A stretch of DNA of 64,000 nt from Taudactylus pleione (taxonomy: Eukaryota > Chordata > Amphibia > Anura > Myobatrachidae): the NCBI GenBank assembly GCA_031769625.1, contig JAUIMM010000016.1, forward strand, positions 15,546,001 through 15,610,000. The letters are read 5' to 3'. The notes below the pieces were generated by a model that was not told where the DNA came from, made no database searches, and saw only the letters and a list, made by a program, of their open reading frames with translations. Positions 1 to 10,195 of this stretch are shown in pieces. The translations under genes were made by a program, and so were the position numbers. Within the stretch, counting starts at the first letter, position 1. Every line of letters begins with the position of its first letter.

Positions 1-620
1 GCGCAGTAGTGCTCTCCAGCTTCAACATACTCTAAGAGCTCAGATTTTTACCTTGGCTAATAGAGCTATGAATGTCTAGCGCTGGTGAAAGAATATTCTT
101 TCAAAGCAAATGTGTTTTTATTTTATTACAGGTCCTCAAAATTATTGGACGTGGCCTGTTTTTTTTTCAGTATTTATGGACAGCTTATCAGGTGATCATA
201 GTAGGTAGGCAGTTGTCACAGGTACAACACAGCTAAACTAGAATAAAATTGAAAAAAAATGAATTTGCATTTTTACATTTGTGCATACACATGCCATTGA
301 CAAACCATGCCATATCATTCCAAAGTTTTTGCTTAGTGTGTGTTTGTGCATGTGTGCATCCAAGGTGGTAGTGGGATGAAGATATTTTGGAAGTATCAGC
401 AGTACTTTTGTAGCAGGATTAATATACTTACTGCTAAATTTGCATGGTATGTATTTTGTCAATAATGTGGAAAGTGCTTTAATGTTGCAGCTGGTCAGCT
501 GTTTAAAGTAGTCTATGATAAATGTAACCTTAGAAGTGTCCAGCTATGGGAAGGGAAGACACAGAGGGGGTGTGGAGCCTATGTTGACTAAGTAGTTTTC
601 TGAAAGTAAATGGAATGCTC
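1..620. other. AT-rich unique DNA, no gene seen
   Basis: No coding potential, RNA gene or repeat structure stands out. The short open frames present have no domain features and ordinary AT-rich composition. Confidence 0.5.
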
Positions 621-624
621 TAAA

Positions 625-1235
625 TTAGTGGTCTCCAACTTTAAATGGGATGGGAGCTACTTGAGAAACGGGACGGCTTGAAGAGCCACATTTTATTTTT
701 GAAAACTAAAATCTGACTAATAATAAATTTTTCATAGAAAAACACTATTAATAAATGCATTGTTCTTTTTCTATGAAAAATTTGGTTATTAGCCAGATTT
801 TAGTTTTCAAAAATAAAATGTGGAGAGCTGTCAGTGGGAAGTAGGGGGCTGCTGAATGGTTTGTGCAGGCGGGACAGTGGATGGCCAAGCCCCACACCCC
901 CTTTCAAAGTGCCCGACTCTACCTCTGATGCTTGAGAGCTGTCAGCAGGGAGCAAGGGGCTGCTTGGTCTGTGCAGGCAGGACAGTGGATGGCGAGGTCC
1001 CACACTCCCTCCAAACAAGTGCCCGGTGTCTCTTAATGCGGTCAGCGGCGAGGCTGCTAGCAGTGTCAGTCACGCACTGCCGCAGTGTATAACACACACC
1101 CTATGCGCGGCTTGCACGCTGTCAGCCTACTGCCGTAAGGAGGGCATTAGCCATGCTACCGCCATATGGTGAGCTTGCGGCCACGAGCTACCGGGAGCTC
1201 GCGAGCGACTGGTTGGCGACTGCGGCTCTAGAGGT
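625..1235. repeat. Old hAT-like remnant with internal hairpin
   Basis: The left part carries a 'gtggtctccaact' end and 'gggagctact' text, and the right part carries 'gagctaccgggagctcgcgag', the style of decayed hAT (Charlie-like) nonautonomous ends. Positions 688-823 form an imperfect hairpin in which the AAAATAAAA/ACTAAAATCTG arm recurs in reverse complement. No clear target duplication was found, so the class is an inference from wording of the ends only. Confidence 0.35.
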
Positions 1236-1410
1236 TTGACAAACATGAAAACCCATGACATAATTTTAAACTCTAAAAATTTTATTTTCCTTACACTATA
1301 ATTAATATTGTAATGCAAGTGTCAGATTCCAGGTCCAAAACAAAACAATTCTGAAAAGTGATGGTCCTGTTTTATTTTGTGGGATTGAAAATATTTAAAT
1401 GATCTCTTAT

Positions 1411-1633
1411 GCTGGGTATACACTGACAGATGTATTGGCTGATCAATATATTGTGTGCCCATCAGCCAGTGTGTACCAGCGATATGTCTGTGAACGACGT
1501 CGTTCATAGACATATCACGACGACTGTGCTGCACATGCGATGGCAGATGACAGATGGTTGTTCACTGTGTATAAACAGCAATCATCTGCAGATCACTCGA
1601 TCTGCAGATATATTTGTTAGGTGTGTACCCAGC
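1411..1633. mobile_element. MITE with GCTGGGTATACAC ends
   Basis: The element opens with GCTGGGTATACACT and closes with the near-inverse GTGTGTACCCAGC, giving short terminal inverted repeats on a 223-bp non-coding body. A related copy lies at 43778-44034. The duplication at the insertion site is unclear, so the superfamily is not assigned. Confidence 0.55.
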
Positions 1634-1872
1634 TTTAAACAGAGAAATATGATATATTTAAACCATCTGATTAAAATACAGTATGTCATCTACATACCTC
1701 ATATCCTTAAACTAATAGACCCAAAATATTGCATATTTGTTCACGGATTGACTAGTTTTTCACTGATGCAGTTATCATCTTCAATAAAAAAGTGGGTGTG
1801 GCTTCTTTGAAAGGGATGCGGTCAATATCCCAACCGCTGGGATTCCGGAGGACAGAACGCAGACACCGGAAT

Positions 1873-3137
1873 CAGGGGTGTATCTAGGGGTCCGAGCGCC
1901 CCTGGTAAAGTAAGGGACTGGAGCCCCCCCCATCCCATATTTTTGGAATAATTACACACTGTACTTATATTGTTAAAAACTAAGAAATTTAAAATAGAGA
2001 TTAATTTTTTTTTTTTTTTAAAGTACCCACCTTCACTCACTGGTTTACGCTTAGGGTGGAGGGCACACTGACCGATATCAGTAGCTACCCTGCCCCATGG
2101 TGCTCCTGTCTGCTGGATGAGCGGTTGCGGCAAGCCCTGCCCCCTGTCACAAACTGAACACTTATCTGCCCAGTCTCTGTCTCACTGTCAGTGTGTGTCA
2201 CTCAAAAGTTGTGATCCTGGCTGGTGGCATCAGAGTGTAACAGTGCCTGCTGGGATCACCGCGGTGCAAGTCGTGCAACTTTTGAGTAATTCACACTGAG
2301 GGCTCCCCATCCCATACTGTGCTCCCCTTCTCCCCTCCACATCCAACACTGTGCTCCCCTTCGCCACTCCCCATTCCATACTGTGCTCCCCCATCCACAT
2401 CCCACACTGTGCTCCCCTTCCCCCATACATATCCCACAGTGTGCTCCCCATCTCCCCTCCACATCCCACACTGTACTCCTTTTCCATCCAGCCCCCACAC
2501 TGTGCGACCCTTCCCCTATCCCATACTGTGTGTGCTCCCTTGTGTGTGCACTCTTCACATCCCACACTGTATTATGTGCTCCCTCTCCCCTTCCACACTG
2601 ATCCCACATTTTGCCCTCCCAGCAGTAGTCTCTTACTAACAGGAAAGGAGGTACCGGGCCTTCCTCTGTCTTCTTTTCTGAGTGCTCTGGCTGGTTCCTG
2701 CTGCAACATTGCGTGGCAGCAGTCATTAGCGAGATGCTTCAGTACGGGGAGCCAGGATTCCGGAAGGGACTGCGGTCCACAGGCGAGAGCGGACCACACA
2801 CATTCAGTGTGTGTTTTGCTGTGGTGCCGGACATTGCCCTGCACCACCACAAGCGCCAGGACTCTGCTCCACCCTCCCTGGCTGTAGCACAAGAATCAGG
2901 CAGGAAGTCAGAGGCGGGTTAAGAGGAAGCTCGACAAGTCTCAGTCGGTCAGTGCCTAGCTTTCCTAAATTGCAGCCGACTCACTGCTGAAAGTGCCCGG
3001 CCCCAGACTCCACATCAGTCATGAACGACAGCCCTGATTTCTATCCCCTGGCCGCAGGTGTCACCGCCGGGTGGCGCCCCCCCTTGGTCGGCGCCCCTGG
3101 CGAGTGCCATCCTGGCCAATGGTTAGATACGCCCCTG
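1873..3137. mobile_element. Nonautonomous hAT-type element with perfect 8-bp duplication
   Basis: The element starts CAGGGGTGTATCTA and ends TAGATACGCCCCTG, a typical short hAT terminal inverted repeat. It is flanked on both sides by accggaat (1865-1872 and 3138-3145), an exact 8-bp target duplication as expected for hAT. It contains a minisatellite at 2290-2600 and no transposase. It sits inside the telomere-like repeat, so it is younger than that copy. Confidence 0.85.
2290..2600. repeat. Minisatellite, 'cccacactgtgctcccc' units
   Basis: Roughly ten imperfect units of 20-40 bp built on 'atcccacactgtgctcccc' run through this interval inside the hAT-type element. Open frames across it on both strands are periodic by-products of the repeat. 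Confidence 0.8.
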
Positions 3138-3405
3138 ACCGGAATTCTGACACTAGCGCCGGGATCCCAAAGGTGTGTTCTGGGGTAAGGAGCAGGGTTA
3201 GGGATAGGCATTAAGGGGGAAGGTTAGGTTTAGGGTTCAGGGAGGGGGAGGTTAGGTTTAGACACGGCAGGGGGGGGGATAGGTTCAGACACCAGGGATG
3301 GAGAGGGTTAGGGTAGGAACATGGGGAGGGTTAGGATACCGACCAACAAAGTGTATGTATGTTGGGATGCCGGCGTTGAGATTTTGACCGCAGGGATCCT
3401 GAACA

Positions 3406-4340
3406 CCTGCATAACGTATGTATTCCCTTTAAAAGGCTGGAGTACCTGGAATAGGATTACCTATGGCTTTAGTCATCTCCACAGTGATTATTACCATCTA
3501 TAGAATTATGGAATATACAATGTGTATTATTAACCATATACTGTAGCAAAATATTTTTTGAAGAGTCTGGAAGCCTTGGGCCACCCGCTTTAAGGAAGGA
3601 CTACTGTTTACTGTATAACATACCCCATCCCTCATCTTCCTAAAGGCACCTAGCTTGATATCACGACCGCTATTCCCAATGTGGCTGACCTCTCCCCTTG
3701 TCTCCTCATTCCTTTCTCTCTTTTGCTTTTCAATGCTCCCTACTTTGAGTTTTAAAAACACCAGCTATAGGTACACTCAATGTACAGTAAACATACTGTA
3801 TATATATATAATTTGCTATGTTGTTAATGCTACCAGTTTTTTCTCTTTTAGGGGCATATGTATCAGGGAGGGGGAGGTTAGGTTTGGTACGTGGTCTGTC
3901 CCTGAATATAAAAAATGTTTATCACTGTATATTACGCAATAAGAATTATTTTCATACAAAATGTATCAAATTGTGTTGCTGGGAGACAGGCTACAAAAAG
4001 AGCCCGTTCCAGTTGATCAGGAAGAAGTAAAGCATACATGGCGTTACAGCTGCGCATGCACAATTCAGGAAAAGTTGCAATGTGCACAAAGGGATCAAAA
4101 GACAATCTGAAGATATTGTTAGCTCACCAAAGCGCTGTCTGGTGCACGCATATTTGCCCTTCTCCGTTTTTAATAGACCTCTGGGGAAGGGAACTAGCCA
4201 TAGTATTTCCCAGATGACTTTCTTCTTATATGGTCATGTGACTGCTGGAGTCACACTGCACAGAGAACTACTGGTGTTCCAGCCAGGTTCTGTGTAGAAC
4301 TCCAAGAAAATCGGTTAAGTACTGTAAAAAGTGCAATGTT
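3406..4340. other. Non-coding DNA, no gene seen
   Basis: AT-rich to mixed sequence without recognisable protein, RNA or terminal repeat signals. Confidence 0.4.
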
Positions 4341-4344
4341 GGGT

Positions 4345-4525
4345 CTAATCTGGTGTGCAGGAGAGCGGGGCATGCTGGTGTGCAGAAAGGGAGGCGTGAT
4401 GGTGTGCAGGCAAAGGGGACATGCTGATATGCAGGCAGGGGGGATGCTGGTGTGCAGCAGGGTGCATTTTGCAGTGCAGAAGGGGGCATGTTGGTGTGCA
4501 GGAGGGGAATGTGTGCAGAGGGATA
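4345..4525. repeat. Minisatellite, 'atgctggtgtgcag' units
   Basis: About six or seven imperfect 25-30-bp units share the core 'catgctggtgtgcaggnagggggg'-like pattern. No coding meaning is inferred. Confidence 0.75.
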
Positions 4526-5335
4526 TGTTTGAGAAAAGCTGGCATCACTAAGTCACTATGGATACTCTCACCAAAATAGAAGGGGGAGTGCTGTAGCATA
4601 CTTGTTCCAGGCATTATAGCTCAATGCTACACCCCTGAACAAAAAGCAGGAGTTATCTTTGATATCTAATATTTCATGTAGATTTTTTTTTTATAAAATC
4701 TGCACTTTAAAAGTAGACCGCTTAATGCATCAAATGTGGTGACACCTGTATTTACGGATGTCAGGAACAGTGAAATATTGACATTAGAACCTTCCCATCT
4801 CTGGATTGCTTAATGCTCTCTGTAGTATAGGGTGTTATTGCCCGGTGATCACAAGACAATAACTAATTAGGGAGCTCAATGATTGAAGTCAGTGACTCCC
4901 TTATTTCAAATGAGAAACCCCCAAGTGCTCTCTACTCATCTACCAACTCTACAAGTATTTACGCAGTCCCTGAATTTTATTGTGATCACATACAATTACG
5001 AGAGAATAACTTCTCTGGGGATTCCCCTCTTTCAAACAAGTGTACCTCTGAGTCTGGATGCTAGAATAAGTGAGATAGAGCACTTTTAGTGCACTCTCAC
5101 CATTCCCTGTTTTTTGACAATTTTTGAATTGAGGACAGGGCTTAATGATTTCTTTGCATCTCCAGATGTATTGAAGTAATCAAGCGCTACCCCTTCCCCA
5201 CTCATACTTTGTATTGAAGGGGTTAGAGAGCTTAAAACATTGATAAAATATGTTATTTAATTTCATATATGCACCAAAAGGGTAGCTCATACAGAACTTG
5301 CAGACTTTCATTTTCTCCTTTCTGGGAGACACAGA
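4526..5335. other. Non-coding DNA, no gene seen
   Basis: No domain, splice-site pair, RNA gene or element end could be supported in this stretch. Confidence 0.4.
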
Positions 5336-5339
5336 TGAC

Positions 5340-5620
5340 CTCTCTGAGGGTGGGGTGGGGCAGGGCTCTTTGCTCATTAGGCCCTGCCCCTGTTGCTCTA
5401 ATGCCGAAAATCACTGGTCCGTGGGTGGAGCTAACATGATGCAAATCATGTCATATTGTCCCCACCCCCTCCCTATGAACCAGGTATCTGCTCTTCCTGA
5501 CCTCTTCACTAGGAAGTGGCTGGGATGCAAGACTACCCACTCTTCAGGGGGCACGGGGGACTACCCAAAAAAGTCGAGAATCTCCCAGAATTACAGGCAG
5601 AGTGGGTAGTAAGGGGTAGT
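5340..5620. repeat. Dispersed CTCCC-rich repeat, copy 1
   Basis: The segment contains 'gaagtggctgggatgcaagactacccactcttcaggggg' style text and ends in a 'ctcccagaattac' motif shared with copies near 9890-10130, 22790-23000, 25600-25880 and 27200-27440. These copies share 'ccgggaggctcccg'-like and 'cacgcccc' blocks. A SINE or MITE origin is possible; ends were not resolved. Confidence 0.4.
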
Positions 5621-5719
5621 AGGTTGTGATTTTTCTTTTTACCTGTCACAAATATATAAATAACCAATGTTTGCTGGTGTTCAGCAAAGCTTTCTACTTA
5701 CAGCCTTTTTACTTACAGC

Positions 5720-6030
5720 AGATCCAGACCCTCCAACTATACCGATTTGGCCGGTACAGTACCGTTTTTTATGGTCTGTACCGGCAAAACAGGGGCTGTA
5801 CCGATTGTACCGGATGAGTACAATCTCCTGAATTCTATAGCAGAGCTGCGGGGACACAGACTCCCGCAGCACTGCTGAGTGACAGGTGGCTCCGTCCTCC
5901 GTAGTTCTTGGCAGTAGGCACTGACGCTGACATAATTATAAATCAGGGCCAGCTGCCTCCAGTCTTCAGTACCAGTGGACACGCCCCCTTTTTTATAACC
6001 ACGCCCCCTTAAAAGTGGCCACGCCCCTGA
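5720..6030. repeat. Dispersed repeat with 'ccctccaactataccg' start
   Basis: The text 'gaccctccaactataccg' followed by repeated 'taccgg' words and a run of 'cacgcccc' boxes resembles the CTCCC-rich dispersed family, in a diverged form. Boundaries are approximate. Confidence 0.35.
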
Positions 6031-6249
6031 GAGATGTTGGAGGGTATGCAGATCATATTTACCTCTTTTCTACGGGACACATGGGTGTCATTAAGCCCCA
6101 TACATGCTGTAAAAAATGCAAAATGCATCACACATGGCCAATCACATCTTTATTCTGCCCACATCACTGGGGAACATCTCAGGAGACTAGTAGGCAAGTG
6201 TGCAGCATGTGTTCCACCAATACACTCATACTATGCCTCGGGTAGCCTA

Positions 6250-7130
6250 ACAAATTAATCCACTTGCCCCAACTGGGCAACAAAACTGGAAATGATTCAC
6301 ATAATACATCCAACAGATAAATTCACTTTAAGAGATTACAATAACTTCCCTTTAAAACAAAAGTCATACTTTAGTATAATATAAGGCTAGAAAGTACTAA
6401 AGTGCTCTGTTGGAATGCTGTGACCAGAGAGCTCTACCTTCACCTCAAAATCAGAGGGTCAAGTGCTACTTTACAGCAATGCAAGATTAGGAAAAGTATG
6501 TCACTGCAAGCAGACAGCTGGGTGCCGATCCCGCTCTAATGCTGCAGATCTACTGTACTCTTGTCTTTGATTATACACACTGACCTTGGGTTTTATACCC
6601 CCTGAACATAGTTTCCAATTCAGGATAGAAGTGGACAAGCTTCAAATAGATTGGACTGGTCTCCTGTTTTCATTCAGATGTGTACAAATTACCCCTACAT
6701 GCCCTTTTTTCTGGAAACAGTAAGGTCTGAAAGAAACTCTTGTTATATTGTTGCCACTTAGGTTTCACCGAGACGGCATTATCTTCTCACAGCTTTTAAT
6801 GACTTCCTGCTGAGAGAGGCTCTGTAGAAGCTTTGGCAGGCTGGCTAAGAATAGCATTAAATGCAAGGTTATCTAGGCATTACACTCACTGTAACATGCA
6901 ATTAACTCTCCTCTTCCATTTTCATTACACAATTATTCATTAATGTCAATTTAATTTTATGCATTGTTCTACATGACCGAAGGCTGATTATGGGCCTTTT
7001 CACTCCAATATCCCAAGTTAACTGGTGCCAGCCTCACTCAGGGCTGCCTAATTGCAATTTAGCCCAGACAATTCCTCCCATTTGTGCCCTCTGGTAATGG
7101 AACAACAGATCGCGGCCAGGTAAAAAATGA
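6250..7130. other. Unique block, possible conserved non-coding element
   Basis: This is the longest stretch in the first 10 kb that looks free of repeat ends, low-complexity tracts and open frames. It is balanced in composition and rich in homeobox-type words (taattt, ttaatg, attaac). That texture is what vertebrate developmental enhancers often look like, but conservation cannot be seen from one sequence, so this is a weak inference. Confidence 0.25.
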
Positions 7131-8045
7131 AAGGTGGAAATAAAAGTCAAAGTAGGAAAAAGCTCAGTAAGATGATTTTCTGATTTAAAAAAAGATGAAG
7201 AAAAAAAAAATCTGCAGATGTGAATATGAAAATGCACCCTAAGCACTCACTGCTGGTTTTCTAAATTGTCCTCCTTGTCCCATAGGGATTAGATGAATTA
7301 TGTAATACCATTACTGCATATCCAAAATATTCTACACAGTAGTGTCGGAGTTAATTTGTGTGACAATACTCAGCACACTTCTAACATGATATGCAACGTT
7401 GGCACGCTTCCCGCAGCCATCCAAGCCTATGCACACTTTCTATCTGAATTACTTTATAAACTATTAATATACAGTACATTTCTATAGTAAAGTGGTTAAA
7501 AATAGAGAATGTAGAATGTTCTGTGTTTAACAACTAAAAAAATAACACAAAATGAATACACAAATCAAGCAATAATCATATATCAAGAGGAGTTGGCATA
7601 GCATGTTTTGGTAACTTTATGTAACAAGATAGCCCGGGATGACCGGCGGCCATCTGAATCCCGACAGTGGAATCCCGGCAAGGGATTTAACATAAGCGTT
7701 GAAATACCGATGCCTACTGTATGTTATTCTGACACCGGAACGCCAAGGACACCAGCCCAAACTAAGGTAAGTCCAGGGCGCCCTTAGAGCTAGCAGCGCA
7801 GAAAAGGGGGAGGGTTAGGATTAGGGAGTCTAGCGGGGTTAGGGTTTTGTTTGGTTGGGGGGAAATTAGATCTAGGCACCCCTGGGGGGGAGGGTTGGGG
7901 TTAAGCACCCACAGGTAGAGATTAGGGTTAGGCACCGCCCCCCCACTCAGGAGGGTTAGGCTTAGGGAGATAGGGTTAGACACCCCCGGGGGGAGGTTAG
8001 GGTTAGGCACTAGGGGGGGGGTTAGGGTTAGGCACCACTAAGGGA

Positions 8046-8488
8046 GGATAAAAAACCTCTGACTATGTAGAAACATATACAATTGACAAATGAAAAAACA
8101 AACCAAAGTATACAGTTGCTGTCCTGCATGCACGTGCGCTACACAATAATAATAAATGTATGTCCGGATCTAATTCCTGATTGATGAATGCATAACAATA
8201 TCAAGCTGGTGACTCAGACGTATGGCCACTACCTGATACTGGTGGTAGAACTTAGTCTGTGAGATTCCAGCAGGCACACAGCTCTCCTACTCCGGGAAGG
8301 CATACCGGATTCACAACCACACCATCACATCTTGACAGCAATTGAGACTAGCAGGACGCCACAGTCTCATCTCCTGGTGCCATATTGACTCTAAAGAATT
8401 ATACCCTCGACCCCCTAAGAATCACCCTATGGTTATTCAGCTTGATATTGTTATGCATTCATCAATCAGGAATTAGATCCGAACATAC

Positions 8489-8521
<33 letters not shown>

Positions 8522-8757
8522 ACGTGCATGCAGGACAGCAATTGCATACTTTGGTTTGTTTTTTCATGTGTCATTTGTATATGTATGTACATATTCTGAG
8601 GTTTTTTATGCTCAAATAAAGTAAAATTTGTTAAAAATGTTCTCACTCTGGGCATACACCATTTAAGCTGAGCGCAGAGTATATCTGTTTTATATTCATG
8701 TTGGTAGAGTCAGTTATCATACACTGCAGGTCACTAATCCCAAGTGTCCCCATCTAT
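8046..8757. mobile_element. 712-bp insertion with 12-bp target duplication and long internal inverted repeat
   Basis: The 12-mer accactaaggga flanks the insertion at 8034-8045 and 8758-8769. Inside, about 150 bp at 8046-8195 recur in reverse complement at 8440-8605, enclosing a unique core of about 240 bp. A single-sided tail of about 150 bp follows the right arm. No reading frame is present. The long duplication excludes hAT, Tc1 and Harbinger. The layout matches the 880-bp insertion at 53233-54112, and a nonautonomous Penelope-like or other retrotransposed origin is my inference. Confidence 0.65.
8491..8520 (+). repeat. (TTA)n microsatellite
   Basis: Ten uninterrupted TTA units lie in the right arm of the internal inverted repeat. 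The left arm has only a short AATAATAATAA tract, so this repeat expanded on one side. Confidence 0.95.
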
Positions 8758-9124
8758 ACCACTAAGGGACGGTTAGGGGAGGGATAGGGGAGGGTTAGGG
8801 TACTTACCTGCACCAGTTGGGATCTTCATCCATCGGACATCCGCTGTTGGGATTTGAACCGGCGGCTAAACAGTATTCCAATCCCTTTCCGTTAGCTCAC
8901 CACATCAATTTGGTATGTCACTATTTGTTTGGCTGTGTGGATCTGAACAACAGATAACCACCCTTTTCATTTCTTGCCCCAAACAGAGTATTATCTGCAA
9001 ACTGGGTTAGTTATATTCTGCCTGTTTTAGCTGATATATAGAATAATGGTTTTGCAGAGTTCGACATTGTACCAACAAAGTAGAAGTAAAAAAGGATCTT
9101 AAGCTTAGGGTAGGGAGGGTGTAG

Positions 9125-9600
9125 TAATCAGAAGATGGCCAAGAACAGTAGGGAGAGAGAGTGTGTGTAAGGGGGGGGGAGGTATGGGCACTACCTGGTG
9201 TGTGTCTGTGTGTGTGGGGGAGGGTGTATGCAGAAGTTGGCCTCCACCAGGGGGGAGAGAGAGTGTGTGTGTTAGGGGGGTATGGGCACTACCAGGGGTG
9301 TGTGTGTGTGAAGAGGGGGGGTGAATGCAGAAGATGGCCACCACCAGGAGAGAGAGATAGCACGAGTGTGTGTGTAAGGGGGGTAATACAGAATATGGGC
9401 ACAACCGTGTGTGTGTGGGGGGGGTGTATGCAGAAGATGGCCACAACCAGGAGAGGGAGAGAGTGTGTATGTAGGGTGAGATATGCAAAATGTGGGCACT
9501 ACCAAGTTCGGGGTGGTGCATACAGAAGATGGCCACCATCAGGAGAGTGTGTGGTGTTGGTGAGGGGGTATGCAGGAGATGGCCACCACATACACATACA
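9125..9600. repeat. GT-rich minisatellite with about 100-bp units
   Basis: Four to five imperfect units combine 'tatgggcactaccagg', a (GT)n run and 'tgcagaagatggccaccaccaggagagag'. Long open frames on both strands are by-products of the periodic sequence. Confidence 0.8.
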
Positions 9601-9889
9601 CACACAGACAAAATACCAGAAGGCGCTAGAACTTCCGTCGAAGTTCTTGAATGACACTCTTGATCTTGGTCCTTGTGTCGTACAGAATATTTCTTCTTTA
9701 TCCCAAAGTTGGTCATGGAATATTTAGATACAGTCTTTCTTTAACCATATGTGTGTTTTCGGAGGTCTGCAAAAAGACTCACTGACACTGAGACTGGACG
9801 TGTATGTTGCAGCCACTTGTATTGGGGCCAACTCTGGATTGCATTTCATTATCCTCAGTAAGATAAGCTCTTAGTGTCTGATTTCAGAT

Positions 9890-10130
9890 TGTGATCGTTT
9901 TCTTGATTACCCCGTCATTTAGCTCCACCCCCTCCATACGGAGCCACGAGTCACGCCAATTATGCCGTGAATCCCGGCATTTATCTCCCAATCCTGCCCA
10001 CTTCCCTAGGAAGTAGGCAGGATGCAGTAGATTCCGATACTCTTCCGGGGGTGCGGGGGGCTCGCAGACAATTCGGGAGCCTCCCGACAGTTCCGGGAGG
10101 GCAGGTAGGCATGCCCTCAGGTGCTGCAAG
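9890..10130. repeat. Dispersed CTCCC-rich repeat, copy 2
   Basis: The blocks 'ttcgggagcctcccgac' and 'agttccgggagggcag' plus 'cacttccctaggaagtaggcag' match the dispersed family described at 5340-5620. It abuts the Tc1 element downstream. Confidence 0.45.
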
Positions 10131-10195
10131 GTAAGTGTGTGTGTAAAGTATGTGTGACAAACAGTAGGTGTGTATGTAAGGTATGTATGAATATA

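Larger units (their letters stand above)
1813..3405 (+). repeat. Telomere-like dispersed repeat, copy 1 (split by a hAT element)
   Basis: Sequence begins with GGGATGCGGTCA and, after the inserted element at 1873-3137, continues with degenerate (GGTTAG)n blocks at 3185-3340 and ends near a 'tgccggcgttgag' motif. Four other copies lie at 7633-8890, 44345-44830, 45655-46117 and 63010-63515. The three right-hand copies read in the opposite direction, with CCCTAA-type interiors and ends like TGACTGCATCCC, the reverse complement of this start. The ends suggest a terminal-inverted-repeat DNA element; the class is not proven. Confidence 0.55.
7633..8890 (+). repeat. Telomere-like dispersed repeat, copy 2 (split by an insertion)
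   Basis: Degenerate GGTTAGG blocks occupy 7800-8040 and resume at 8769-8810, with 'aatcccgacagtggaatcccggc' text at the left. The two halves are separated by a 712-bp insertion flanked by a 12-bp direct repeat. Same orientation as the copy at 1813-3405. Confidence 0.6.

Noticed and set aside
2230..2892. Overlapping Cys/Gly/Trp-rich or Pro/His-rich frames on both strands
   Set aside because: They follow the minisatellite period and lack any domain; low-complexity by-products.
7790..8040. Possible true telomere or chromosome end
   Set aside because: The GGTTAG words are degenerate, mixed with non-telomeric text, and recur in five dispersed copies with shared ends in both orientations.
9105..9727. 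203- and 188-codon frames on opposite strands
   Set aside because: Both derive from the GT-rich minisatellite; the composition is periodic and no start or domain is credible.
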